Source: Phymatolithon calcareum
Taxonomy: Eukaryota > Rhodophyta > Florideophyceae > Hapalidiales
Reading direction: 5' to 3'
Length of the DNA: 64,000 bases
Assembly (NCBI GenBank): GCA_977006965.1
Contig: OZ345371.1
Coordinates: forward strand, 1,488,001 to 1,552,000
Positions 39,225 through 49,698 of this stretch are shown one piece after another. The position numbers and the translations under genes are program-made. Numbering within the stretch: position 1 is the stretch's first letter; every line of letters begins with the position of its first letter. Under the pieces are notes generated by a model that worked only from the letters and a program-made list of their open reading frames with translations, had not been told where the DNA came from and made no database searches.

Positions 39225-40706
39225 TTAACCTCTACTCCGTCGCTTAGGACCCAAACTGGAAAGCATTCTGATACCAAACGTGACCAATTTGTGCGAATTC
39301 GTTTTTGGCATTCCTTCTCCGCCCATTTCCGACCCGCGGTAGTCTTTCACATCGGACATTGCAAACAGTTTGAAACTAACCCCTGGTTTCCGGCGACCAC
39401 CACCAGCACGTTTCTTATTTGCCTTGGCCACACCGTCGAAACTGGAACGTGAACTGGAAAGACTTGAGCTTGCAAGCGGTCCATTCGCGTCATACACGCT
39501 GCGTGGCGACGCCGGTGCGTCCCCGACGACGAGGCTCGGGGCGCGATTCATCTGTAATCCTGGCACCGGTTTGCGCAAACGGATTCCTAGCCCAGGTGCC
39601 GATTTTGCCGACCGCACAGGTTTGGAATCGTTTTCCACAGTCACAGACGATTCAACCAGTGTGCTCTTGAGACGACGACGACGGCTCTTTGGTTTAGAGA
39701 CGGCGCGAGTGGGCAGACTCTGACGTGGTTTGGATGGGAGGAATATTCTGTTGGCCGAATTGTCCTCACCACTATCTCGGGACGCGGACAGTCTTCGCGG
39801 TGGATTGGGCGCGGCAGGAACTGGAGTGGAGACCGGACGTGTGATAACGGGAATTATCGGACGTGCCGGGATATAATCTTGTAAAAACCACGGATGGTTG
39901 CGGATACTTTCAAGGCTTGCACGTTTACGGGGGCTCTTCTCGAGCAATGCATTGCAGATATCGCGGGCACCCTGTGGGATGAAATCTGGGTAATGCACGA
40001 CTGCAGCATTGATCTGACTTTGTAATTTCGAAGGATCATCATGATGGAACGGCAGCCAGCCGGTACACAACAAGAAGAGAATGACGCCGCAACTCCACGC
40101 GTCAATCTTCGCACCATCATACCCGGGCGTGATACGTTTACCACGTACCTCCGGGGCGCAATAATGCGGCGAACCGCACGGAGTGCGTAAAAGAAGGTCT
40201 GCGGAGGGGACTGGATTGACAGCGGAGAGGCCGAAGTCGGTGACTTTGAGAGTGGATTCATCTTCGGAAAGGAGTAGATTTTCAGGCTTGAGGTCGCGAT
40301 GATACACGCCACGTGAATGACAATAAGCTATGCCGTCGACAAGTTGTTGAAAATATGCTCGTGCTTGTTGCTCACTTAAGGCACCCTCGTTCTGCACCTT
40401 CCAGTATAGTTCGCCACCGGTCACGAGTTCCATGACTAGATACACACGACTTGGTGATCGAATGACCTGATGGAGACGGACGATGCTGGGATGTGTTAAG
40501 GCGCGCATGATGGCGATTTCACGACGTACTTTACCCGTCCATTCGTTGGTGTCGATCAGAACACGATCGAGAATCTTCACGGCATAACGCACGCCGTCCT
40601 TCACGGCCAGACGGACCTTGCCGAACGTTCCCTCCCCCAACACTTCGCCCAGCACGTAGCCGGCGACTATGCGCGTGCGGGGCGCGGCGCGCTTTGGCGC
40701 GCCCAT
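39225..40706 (-). CDS. Ser/Thr protein kinase, SnRK/AMPK-related (CAMK group)
   Basis: 493 residues with a complete kinase domain at about residues 16-270. It has the Gly-rich loop GEGTFGKV, the ATP Lys in YAVKIL, the catalytic loop HRDLKPENLL, DFGLS, a Thr-containing activation segment ending CGSPHYCAPEV, and the DAWSCGVILFLLCTGWLPF helix typical of SNF1/CIPK/AMPK-like kinases. The C-terminal 220 residues are Ser/Arg/Pro-rich and disordered, with no NAF/FISL motif and no UBA or KA1 domain visible, so it is not a standard CIPK or SNF1. The first residues (MGAPKRAAPRTR) are basic. The Thr of the activation loop (LLRTPCGSPHY) is a probable upstream-kinase site. The start ATG is the only one before the domain. 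Confidence 0.93.
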   Translation of the reverse strand: MGAPKRAAPRTRIVAGYVLGEVLGEGTFGKVRLAVKDGVRYAVKILDRVLIDTNEWTGKVRREIAIMRALTHPSIVRLHQVIRSPSRVYLVMELVTGGELYWKVQNEGALSEQQARAYFQQLVDGIAYCHSRGVYHRDLKPENLLLSEDESTLKVTDFGLSAVNPVPSADLLLRTPCGSPHYCAPEVRGKRITPGYDGAKIDAWSCGVILFLLCTGWLPFHHDDPSKLQSQINAAVVHYPDFIPQGARDICNALLEKSPRKRASLESIRNHPWFLQDYIPARPIIPVITRPVSTPVPAAPNPPRRLSASRDSGEDNSANRIFLPSKPRQSLPTRAVSKPKSRRRRLKSTLVESSVTVENDSKPVRSAKSAPGLGIRLRKPVPGLQMNRAPSLVVGDAPASPRSVYDANGPLASSSLSSSRSSFDGVAKANKKRAGGGRRKPGVSFKLFAMSDVKDYRGSEMGGEGMPKTNSHKLVTFGIRMLSSLGPKRRSRG

Positions 40707-40746
40707 GATCGCGGCAACGTGGAAGGTCTCAACGGAGATGAAGGAA

Positions 40747-40769
40747 GCGGGCGGGCGGGCGGGCGGGGA
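40747..40769. repeat. (GGGC)n G-rich tract upstream of the kinase gene
   Basis: Five runs of three to four G separated by single C on the + strand, about 40-60 bp upstream of the kinase ATG (which reads on the minus strand). A G-quadruplex on the strand opposite the transcript is possible. Confidence 0.85.
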
Positions 40770-40862
40770 CTAAGAGCGAAGGACTGAGACACACGGTGTG
40801 GTGACCGGGATGTGAGATGGAGTGGCAGACCAGACGTGTTTTTGCGGATTGAAAAGGGTAAG

Positions 40863-40893
40863 TGGTTCCGGTTGGGGTTGCGGTTGGGGTTGG
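40863..40893. repeat. GGTTGGGGTTGC tandem repeat
   Basis: About 2.5 copies of a 12-base unit with GGTT/GGGGTT blocks, in the presumed promoter or leader of the kinase gene. It is reminiscent of telomere-like G-rich repeats but too short to call. Confidence 0.8.
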
Positions 40894-41464
40894 AGGCGTG
40901 GCGATACGGAGGGATTGCGAGCAATTGAATGGTGGGCACGCTCCGCTTCCGTGACTGGTGGTTGATGGTAGGGCACAGGATGAGCCAGGGAATGGTGTGT
41001 GCGGGACGTCGAGTGAAGTATGTTTTCATATTTTGAAGTTAAATTTCAGAACAACGCTATATTTGGGCGTACAGACCGATGGAAAAGGCCCAATGGGGTC
41101 GAATTCACAGTTACAGCTGTGCAGTGTGCACTATCTGCATGCGCCGTGAGCGTCGTCAGCGGGGCATACGTGTTTTGGACGACCGTTACTGGACCGGATT
41201 GGAAAGTACGCTGCGTGGCCAATGTTTGACGGCACCGTGGCCATGAGGGCGATACAAGCGTTTGAAACTGTGTACTGTAAAGCAATCGTGGCAATGGCTG
41301 ACACATGGAGGACAACCGTGGCTATCGACCGACCGACGCACCTTCCGGTGCATGCAAACTTCGTGGCGATCATGCAAGCAACACACACGATTTGCGGGGC
41401 TGATGATGTCGGAGGGCATGCGAAATGACGGGCCGTCGAGTGGGTGATGGGCGCTGTGGGATGG

Positions 41465-43655
41465 AGTACTGTACTGTACTGATGTTGCAAGTGCATGTGT
41501 TAATGCTTGGCAGTATCAACGGGGTTATATTGTGTAGTGGAGTACATATTATGTAGGCGCATCACGTGGGCGAATCTTTTGTCCGTGTACTGTACTGTAG
41601 GGGTTTCGGTAAACGAAATGGTTGCGACAGCATTCCCGGATTCTATACGCAATTGTGCTGACGGCACGCACCCGGGATTGATGCACTGTGTGCTACTACG
41701 CGCATTCAAAAAAACAAGAGGACTAAGAGTCGGAAGTGGAGACGCTGAGCAGTGCGGAGATGCTAGAGTATACTGTAGCATCGTCTCCTCACTTTGGCAT
41801 CAACCATTAATATATAAATGATATATTTACTGTATCAATCGATGGATGTGGCGCTGTAGGACATCGGTTGAATTCGGTAAGTTCAGCGTCCTACTATACT
41901 ATACAGTGCAGAAGAAAGCCATGATTGCTTTTTGCTGTATTTCGAAACTCCATGATGGAGTTTTGAAAATATATCGGTCAGTTTCGAAACTACTGTACTT
42001 TAGAATCCTTCTCAATCCTTACGATAAGAGAGGGAGGATGCAGTAAGTACGCAAAACAATGCAAATGCCAATCATGGCGCAAAAATTCTGCCTGATTTCG
42101 TCACGAAGGAAGTCATGGATGACAATTGCAACGGCACGCGAGACTGTTACGAGCAGTAGTATTTGCTCGAAAAATTTATTCGGATGGAATTCATTGGCAA
42201 CGCGTCCCTCGAGACTTCGCCTTGTCAACGGTCTACTGTTTTGCGCTGTAGAGTGATCAGACCGGGCTTCTTTCAGCGAACTATTGGTACGTCGAGAAAG
42301 TGATCAACAGGTGTTGCAGCACAGTCAAAGAGACCAATAAATCTTGACTGCTCCTCGCCGCATACTTTAGATGGCTTTCCAAGCACTTGCGCCACGCTTT
42401 ATAGTATTGACGTTGTACAGTATGTGATCACTTTGGATCAACGGAACATCGGTTCCATCTCGTTCGATGGAGAGAACCAAAGCATCGAGGGTCGAACGCT
42501 TCCGCTAAATCACCTGGTTCCATTCCCGATACTTTGCTCTTTGTCGCCGACGATCCATGCTACACAGTACAGTACTTGGCAATGACGACGACAATGTCAT
42601 GCTTCGTTCGAAGCAGAAAATCAGGGGTCTCGTGTACTGTATTGAGGTCCCAAGCAAAGTTGGATGCACACATTATCGTCCTTTCCGATCATGCAATATG
42701 AAACACAGTTGTTTTGAAAAACGTTTCGGCTGCCTGCCCATGCAAGCATGGCCCGTGTCGACGCCAAAATTTCCGACGCTGACCTTAGTCTTCAATCTCT
42801 CAAACCCAATGCGCATTCACACTCTACGATGTGAATGCACTTCTTCAATTTTGTTTTGGCATCAATAGGTGGCATGTATGAAACCCTCCTAAAAATTAGC
42901 ATAATCAAGCTCGGCTACCATTCTGCGATTGGCGCCATTATACTGTCCAGTATTCTATCTTACAGTCCGCTGGCTACGTGTAACGTGTGCTTTCCCTTTA
43001 GTGTGCTTTCCCTTTAGTGCACGTTCGGGAATTGAAAATTTCAGTTATCTGCCTCTATCGATCGATGATTGGTGCATTTTCTGATGAGCACTGATCTTGC
43101 TGCCGTTCACATACGGCTTACAGTTCTGAATTCATGTTTTCTGCATTGCCCACGGCACCTTAAAACGAACAGAATCGTACCACACCACGGTACTGTACTG
43201 TACTGTACAGCATGCCACCAGTGCACTGGAAACGCTAAGCTGGCAGAGGCCCAGTCGGGCCGCGACAAGGAGGCAGAGACATTCCACCGTCACAGCCTTG
43301 CCTAAACTCACTCTGAACGTGGTCATCTCCGTTGCTAGGCAAGTGTCATGTGTACAGTACACGACAGTGTACTGTACTGCAAAACATACATGGACTGTAC
43401 GACTCGTGCGTAACGATGTTAGCAGCAAAACTCTACATCATTCCTGCTCTGCACAGTACAGTACATCCGCCACTGCTTGGCCCATGGCAATGAGCACCGC
43501 CCCTGAGCGTGACGCGGCAAGAGCGTGCCCAACTTTACGGTAGGCGAATGTCGCACTCTTGACATATAGCTTTCGCAACTGCTACGTGCTCCAAGTTTGC
43601 GCACCACTCCCGCAATGTGTTTCATAAGCGCATTGCAGCTATGTACAGTACAGTA
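41465..43655. repeat. Dense cluster of TACTG/CAGTA repeats
   Basis: Runs at 41465-41481, 41587-41599, 42565-42576, 43191-43210, 43352-43379, 43454-43464 and 43643-43655. Many are tandem TACTG pentamers, and some switch into the complementary CAGTA and so become palindromic (TACTGTACAG). All are outside genes. Confidence 0.85.
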
Positions 43656-43690
43656 TTTAGATGGGAATTTTGTAACCCATAGTCTACGTC

Positions 43691-43748
43691 ATTTACTTCG
43701 GGCACACAGCATGTCTAATGTGAGTCATGCTGTGTGCCCGAAGTAAAT
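43691..43748. repeat. Hairpin with 23-bp perfect arms
   Basis: Left arm 43691-43713 (starts ATTTACTTCGGGCACACAGC), right arm 43726-43748 its exact complement, loop of 12 bases. Intergenic; no flanking duplication is obvious. Confidence 0.95.
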
Positions 43749-44479
43749 AATTTGGGATTGAAGCGGGCCGCGACAGACATTTTTCGGCGTGCTCTGTCAG
43801 GGCAGACGAACCGAATTTCAACCGGGGCTAACGTCTACAAGCACACCCGAAGCTCCTCCCAGTTGCATACTCAGCGGGCAGAGGAGCAAGCCGTCGTATA
43901 TCGAGCATTAAGACGTCCGCCAGCGGCAAGGTGGTCGCAAGATACTTTCTGGCCTTGGAAGTACTCGTATCGTACAGGGCATTTGGCAGTAGGGAACGAG
44001 AGAACTGCACCAACGCGCCACGGCAGGTGTCACGGAATCGACAAAAAAACGAGGGCCTTCGTAACAGCACGGACTGAGTCGAACAGAATCATGCGCATCA
44101 TCTGATGAGCAGTTGGTTCCTTTGGAAATTGTGCTCGTGTGGCGTACAACCCACCTCTGATCTTCTAAGTTTTCCCTAGCTAGGATCACCTGTTTATTAT
44201 ACAGAAGGACTAAGACAGCAGTTCTTTTTGTTTGTATTTGCACACCCGGTTCCCACAGGCTCTTCGCAAAGACCGATCGGTACCATATTATGGCTTCCAG
44301 CGCATTTATCGACGTGAGCTATGCAAAGTAACTCTAATTGTGTGACTGCTGTACTAAGCTCGTCTCCAACTCGCTAAATTGTTTTTTAAAAAATATGTCC
44401 ATGTTAGAGCAGCACTTGCGTCTGCCTTCTCATAGTTGAACCATGTACAGTGTATGTTTATGGCGTTATGGTACGACCT

Positions 44480-44513
44480 AGGACCCCCTGGCGTGGGGGA
44501 AAGAGGCAACTAA
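44480..44513 (+). repeat. Stem-forming interspersed repeat, copy 2
   Basis: ACCCCCT then GGCG then TGGGGGAA, followed by AGAGGCAACTAA. It matches copy 1 at 22 of 23 positions over 44491-44513. A TTTTAAAAAATATGT block lies about 100 bp upstream (44385), as in copy 1. Confidence 0.7.
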
Positions 44514-44873
44514 CGCTGTATCCATGTACCGTAATGTTCTGTTGGATACCTAGGATGTATTAGTGGGCGGACAACATATCATCCGTTCTAAAGATATTTT
44601 TACAGAGTAGAAGTTTCGTAATGCTATTTTCATGCGCCTTTGGGAAACAGGTACAGTAGTACTCTCGCACATGAACAATCTCACTGTGCGCGTATGTGCG
44701 GGCTTTCTCTCTGGTGCACTCTTAATGTCTTTTTGTTCCACTTCTTCGTGGACTGGAGCTTTGCACTATTCAGGTAAACGACCGAAATATCTCATCAGCC
44801 GCGGTGACGTGCAAATTCTGAAGCTCTTCCAATTCTAGAATTTTAATTCAAGTATTGAAGTGATTGAATGTAT

Positions 44874-45133
44874 CTCAAGAAGTAAATAAGGTTGTAGTCC
44901 TCACGACGCCCTTGATATGCTGTTCCAGATTCGGGTTACCGTGGTTGAAGTAGCTTTGAAGGGCATCATCTTCCTAGCTTGAGAACACGTCGCAATTCTC
45001 ACAGATGTATGCGAGTGGCTTCTCGTGCGCAGATTCGACATGAGACATGATATTTCCTTGCTTTAAAGCGCAAACTCTGTCCGCGTCACAGCTATATGAC
45101 TGCAACTTATCGTGGTTGTCCAATAGCTCTTGC
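44874..45133 (-). pseudogene. Decayed C2H2-type zinc-finger fragment
   Basis: Reading the minus strand, one frame gives QELLDNHDKLQSYSCDADRV followed by CALKQGNIMSHVESAHEKPL and AYICENCDVFSS, then a stop codon, then a further coherent stretch (EDDALQSYFNHGN, EQHIKGVV). The spacing C-x4-C-x12-H-x4-H and the YICENC start of a second finger resemble C2H2 fingers. There is no start codon and one internal stop, so it is a remnant, possibly of a transposon-encoded or regulatory protein. Confidence 0.45.
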
Positions 45134-46094
45134 CATTAAAGCAGTTTGGAACAATCAACATACCTGAGCGCGGCTCAGCTTTTTCATGTACGGACATATG
45201 CCCATCCCTTGCGCCCTGAAGAGTCCCTCGTTATCCTGCACGTCGATTCTGTTGCTTTGTTTCGAATAGTTAAGGATAGACACAACAAGCGTTCCTATTG
45301 TACGAATGGTTTATCAGCGAAAGCTTGACAGTCTGCAGAATAAAGTTAACGTCTTTTCTCGGTAGAGCTTTTCGATTTTTTTTCGCTATTATAAACAGAA
45401 ATGTGCCACTGGGTGGTAGAGAAAATGAGTCCGTGGGGTAACATAATCGGTGCTGCAGTGCGAGGCGTTTCACTTTTTGTATTTCTTTCTCGCGAGGAAG
45501 CATTACACGAGTTGTCGGAGAAAAACACGTCTTCCCATTTGGAGAGGGTAAGAGAGGAAGAATCCTGAAAAGCACTTGGTCGAAATAAGAAGGATCGAGA
45601 AATCTCTATTTCATAGTTCATCATTCGTACCTACCCACTACTCGCATTTTGACATTTGATTTTGTGAGCACACCAACCGTCCAGATCAGCAGCTTTTTTG
45701 GAGTACTGCCTTTCGCCTGCAGCGGCCATGGAATGACAGGTCTTTTTATCACTGTGCAGGCAGATGAAATGCAGGCTTGGCCGCGGCATGGGCACGAAAG
45801 CCATTAACAGGCAAGTATTAGCCGGCGTACAGTAGTAGGGATGCTCGGGATACGTTGCGGGGACGTCGTTCGGAACCTGGGGACGAGACCCACCCGAAGC
45901 CAGGCACGGGTGGTGAGGAGACTTCATACCCTTCTTGCTACTTGGATGTGCTGGTGCGGCGTAGGAAGGCCGCTCATTCAAGACTCATGCGGGTGGCAGA
46001 AAATACGAGAATAATGCTTCCGGGGATCTTATCATGTGCAACTCCAGTAGTAAATAACTTGGGGTGGGGTCTACTCATTGGCGCAGACTCCGAA

Positions 46095-46142
46095 TGGTAG
46101 GGCTCATAATAACGATATTAAGAGCCCTACCAGTAGAGAATG
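46095..46142. repeat. Hairpin with 11-bp arms
   Basis: TGGTAGGGCTC at 46095-46105 and its complement at 46132-46142, with a 26-base AT-rich loop. Confidence 0.85.
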
Positions 46143-47092
46143 GTCACTTTAGTGGCACTGGTAACCTGTAGGGCCAATCGTTAGCGGCCCTCAAGATATA
46201 AAATCTAGGGGCTCAGATCCCCGAATCGTCGCCGCTTAAGGGAGACAGATGTGAATTGAAGGCTTGCGCAGTAAGGACGGTGAGAAGATCGCATCTGCTT
46301 TCGGTGCGTGGAGAAGTTCCACAGGGAGAAGCGAGAGGGTGAAATCCGCCATCGAACTGGGGACCAATTCCCCCGTACACGTCCATTGGGAGAGGATGCT
46401 GTGCAGGTGCGGCTTTTCCTTTTCCAGCTGGGTTTACGGCAACAGCAGTGAGCAGAAGCGGAGATGAAATAACACTTGTGCAGTCGAAGTTTCACGTTGT
46501 GCGAATGTCGACTTGAACGCATGTAGCCCTGCTTCAAACTCTGGGCCAATGCGTCCATAGTTATCCATTGAAAGGGGGCGGAAACGATCCATTTCGCTGC
46601 TGACGGCTGCATGTGGGAAGTGGCATGAAGAGCGGACTTCATAGTTTCGGATTAGATTAAGACCTTACGTTTGTTCCTTGATGTTTTGATGTGACGCAAG
46701 TAGAGGAATGCCACATTTGGATTTCTTCACGTGGGTGGGGCCTGAGAGTCCCGATTTTGGAAGGGAGGAGAAGAGCACAGCCTGTTCGAGGCGAATTCAG
46801 CGACCAGATTGGACGGGACAGACAAGTCCCCTTCATCACGAATAGAGCAATGAGGCTGAGGCGTTTTGAAATGCGCTCTTTTGAGTTTCAAGGTCTCATA
46901 ATTCACGTCCAAGCCCGAAACATCAGAGCTATGGAAAAGATAAGGTATCAAACGAGTCAGCTGAACATGATGTTGATGCTTGCTGTTCGGATTTCGATAA
47001 TATCACTGGTGTAGAGACTACTGCAGTTTCGACCCCTTGTTTATGATACATTGCCGCGCTCTTTGCTTTGTCCAGTGAACGGCTTCCAAATT

Positions 47093-47160
47093 TAAGCAAA
47101 AATCCTAAAAATCTGCAGGAGATACTATGATTTCCAACTGATTTTTAGGATTTTTGCTTA
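47093..47160. repeat. Hairpin with 21-bp perfect arms
   Basis: Left arm 47093-47113 (TAAGCAAAAATCCTAAAAAT and one more base), right arm 47140-47160 its exact complement, loop of 26 bases. Intergenic. Confidence 0.95.
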
Positions 47161-47459
47161 TGATCGGCATAGTCGATATTTTGAATAAGTCTGATATATC
47201 ATATTAGACTTATATATCCAGAAAATCTTGCTAATATTTTGATACGTGGTGTATGTTGTTCACAGCTTTCTTCTGTCGTGCAATATCATCAAAGTGTACG
47301 AATCAATTGCCCAGGTGCCGGAGCAAACCACCGGCATTCTTTTCGTAAACGTTTCGCCCAAGAGTTTCTCGAACGATAATGGCCTTGTTCACTTATCATA
47401 TTAGTGAATGACGACCCTCCAAAATTACTCTGGTTTCTGTTCGTTGCCTCGCTGAGGGC

Positions 47460-47537
47460 ATCGTTTTCTTCAGCGAAGTGGAAGAATCGCATATACTGTA
47501 CTGTATGCGAGTCTTCCACTTCGCCGCAGAAAACGAT
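47460..47537. repeat. Long foldback, 34-bp arms, loop of TACTG repeats
   Basis: Arms 47460-47493 and 47504-47537 are complementary at 31 of 34 positions. The 10-base loop is TACTGTACTG, the same motif that forms the dispersed repeat family, which links the foldbacks to that family. Confidence 0.95.
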
Positions 47538-48059
47538 ATGTGTTCTCATGGCCCCGAAAAGTTAACTTTTTTGATAATTGACATTGCTTAGAACTCTGTT
47601 GCTGTGCAGTACCATAGTTTTCTGTTTTATCATTTTTTTATCATACGAAACAGTTACCGTGGTGGACAATGTCACCTCGATATGCGCCAATGGGCGCGCA
47701 GAAAATATGTGAAAACCATCACCTCGATGGTGATTGGACATAAGGTAAACACTACTACGTAAAATCATAACTGGTTCGCACGTGCGTGTTTATGTACATA
47801 AACATACATGTGTCGGAGCTTCGTTTCCGGTGTGCGCAAAGGAGCGCGAGAAGGTGTGACGGAACCGGTACGCGTGTTTGGCACGCGTTGCCTCCGTCGA
47901 AGTGTCAACACCAGGTGCCTCAACTTCAGTGCATTTTCTAGACAGAGCACGATCCCCTGCACGCCCTCAAATACCTCTTCTGCAGCTTCTGCCTTGGCGC
48001 GCCGCGAAGAGAAGAAGTTGTGCCTGCTCACCAGCCGGGACGGTAGCACAAACATCAGC

Positions 48060-49313
48060 ATGACGTGCGGCGATGGGCACAACGGACACGCCCATGCGCA
48101 TGACCACTCACACATGCACGAGCACAATGTCAAGCTTGAGCGTGCAAACGGACAAGATATCGAGTGGGATGCCGCCGTCGGAAACGAACGCACAGCGCTC
48201 CTGCCGACCTCGCGCGGCGACCGTGCGTCGGTCCCAGCAGCCACTGCAGCAGACGGCCGTGCGCCGAAGGAGACGCGCACTCTTGTAGTGGCATGCGCGC
48301 TGACGACATTTTTCTTCTTTGTCGAACTCATCGGCGGCTACTATGCAGGGTCGCTGGCCATTATGTCTGACGCCGCGCATCTGCTGTCGGACCTTGCCGG
48401 GCTGCTCATTTCCCTGGTAGCCGTCTCCCTCGCGCGCATACCGGCGTCGGAGTTGATGAGTTTCGGATTTGCACGAGCAGAGGTGATCGGCGCCTTCGTT
48501 TCGATTATCTTTATCTGGTCCCTCACTGCTGTGCTGGTTATCATGGCGGTGCGGAGAATATTCTTCCCATCACCGGTAAATGGTATACTCATGCTCGGAC
48601 TTGGCGCCATTGGGCTGGCGGTCAACCTTGCACTCGGGCTCGTCCTTGGACATTCGCACCATGGACATTCGCACAGTCACGACCACGGGCATGCGCATGA
48701 TGATTTACACAATCACTCCCACGACCATTCGCATGATGAGACGGAGACGCGAAGCTTTTGGGATTATCGACGCTGGACTGGCGCTGACATCGAGTCGTTG
48801 AATGTGCGCGCGGCGTATCTGCACGTATTGGGTGACGCGTTGCAAAGCGTCGGTGTGCTCGTGGCGGCCGCGATCATCGCGATTTGGCCCTCGTTGACAA
48901 TTGTGGACCCACTGTGCACGCTATTTTTTGCCGGCATCGTGCTGTTGACGACAAAGGACCTGGCAAGGCAGACACTGGGCGTGCTAATGGAGGGTTCGCC
49001 GCCGGGGACGTCATTGCGTGCTGTGAATGAGCGGTTGAGGGCTATTCCGGGCGTTTTGAGGGTTGGAGACTTTCACGTGTGGAGTATCACTGTCCGGCAA
49101 CCGGCGCTTAGCGTGCATCTTTATAAGGATTTCTCAGTGTCGGATCATGAAGTGCTGAAGCGGGCACAGCAGGTACTGCGGGACGAGTTTGATATCGATC
49201 ACTCTACTATCCAAATCAATTGCGAGGAGAAAGAGTGCTGCGATGATGAGGCTGTGGGAAGCGCTGGAAAGGAGAATTGCTTGTCGAGCAGTTCGCTTTC
49301 AATTCCGGTTTAG
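48060..49313 (+). CDS. CDF-family zinc transporter (ZnT/Zrc1-like)
   Basis: Exports Zn2+ from the cytosol into a vacuole or secretory compartment, in exchange for protons in this family. From the ATG at 48060 the protein has 417 residues and begins with a His-rich tail (GDGHNGHAHAHDHSHMHEH). Six membrane segments follow. The zinc site is given by HLLSD in segment 2 and HVLGD in segment 5, the H-D/H-D pattern of Zn-selective CDF proteins. A His-rich loop (HSHHGHSHSHDHGHAHDDLH) lies between segments 4 and 5, and a cytosolic C-terminal domain (RVGDFHVWSITV) ends in CEEKECC. An upstream in-frame ATG at 47808 would add 84 Arg/Ser-rich residues; these could be a presequence but look more like leader, so I start at 48060. 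Confidence 0.92.
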   Translation: MTCGDGHNGHAHAHDHSHMHEHNVKLERANGQDIEWDAAVGNERTALLPTSRGDRASVPAATAADGRAPKETRTLVVACALTTFFFFVELIGGYYAGSLAIMSDAAHLLSDLAGLLISLVAVSLARIPASELMSFGFARAEVIGAFVSIIFIWSLTAVLVIMAVRRIFFPSPVNGILMLGLGAIGLAVNLALGLVLGHSHHGHSHSHDHGHAHDDLHNHSHDHSHDETETRSFWDYRRWTGADIESLNVRAAYLHVLGDALQSVGVLVAAAIIAIWPSLTIVDPLCTLFFAGIVLLTTKDLARQTLGVLMEGSPPGTSLRAVNERLRAIPGVLRVGDFHVWSITVRQPALSVHLYKDFSVSDHEVLKRAQQVLRDEFDIDHSTIQINCEEKECCDDEAVGSAGKENCLSSSSLSIPV

Positions 49314-49698
49314 GTTGTGACGGGGCGTGCGCATGGGTGGTGATCGTCCTTGTAAATGTTTTCGAGCTACTGTAGCTTTTTTTTGGACTGAAACACACCG
49401 AGGTGTGCACCTCTAATTACAAACTGCTGAATGTAATGTTGTAATGTCCACACAATTTTTTCAGATGCAGTTCAATGTCATAACTCTCACGTCCAGTCCA
49501 GTCCAGCGATTCGAGTCGCCGATCGATTTTTCCATCCGGGCATCAGACCAAGACCTCGATCGAGTCATCGACCCCACAGACGTAATCTTGGTGAACTGAT
49601 CCTCAGTCCAGGTGCTGCTCTTTCCTGAGCTCGGACTCCCGAAGGGTAGTCGGTAACCTTTGCACGCATCCGAGCATTCGCCGCTCTCGCGCCCCAAA
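49314..49698. other. Intergenic region, no gene seen
   Basis: Tandem same-strand spacer of about 385 bp; no distinct promoter element is recognised. Confidence 0.5.

Larger units (their letters stand above)
40894..44873. other. Repeat-rich intergenic region
   Basis: About 4 kb without a gene I can support. It is dominated by TACTG/CAGTA repeats (41.4-43.7 kb). It also has a 58-bp hairpin (43691-43748), a second stem-repeat copy (44480-44513) and a 17-bp direct duplication (GTGCTTTCCCTTTAGT, twice, near 42986-43020). Confidence 0.5.
45134..48059. other. Intergenic region with foldbacks
   Basis: No supported gene; minus-strand frames at 45631-45981 and 46205-46642 lack coding character. It holds hairpins at 46095-46142, 47093-47160 and 47460-47537. 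The last 250 bp are the presumed promoter and leader of the zinc transporter. Confidence 0.45.

Noticed and set aside
41465-43655. Possible CRISPR-like array from the regular TACTG/CAGTA repeats
   Set aside because: The units are only 5-12 bases, spacing is irregular and there are no spacers or cas genes; this is eukaryotic intergenic DNA.
46205-46642. 145-codon minus-strand ORF rich in Ser, Arg and Cys
   Set aside because: Composition is that of random translation; no domain or context supports it.
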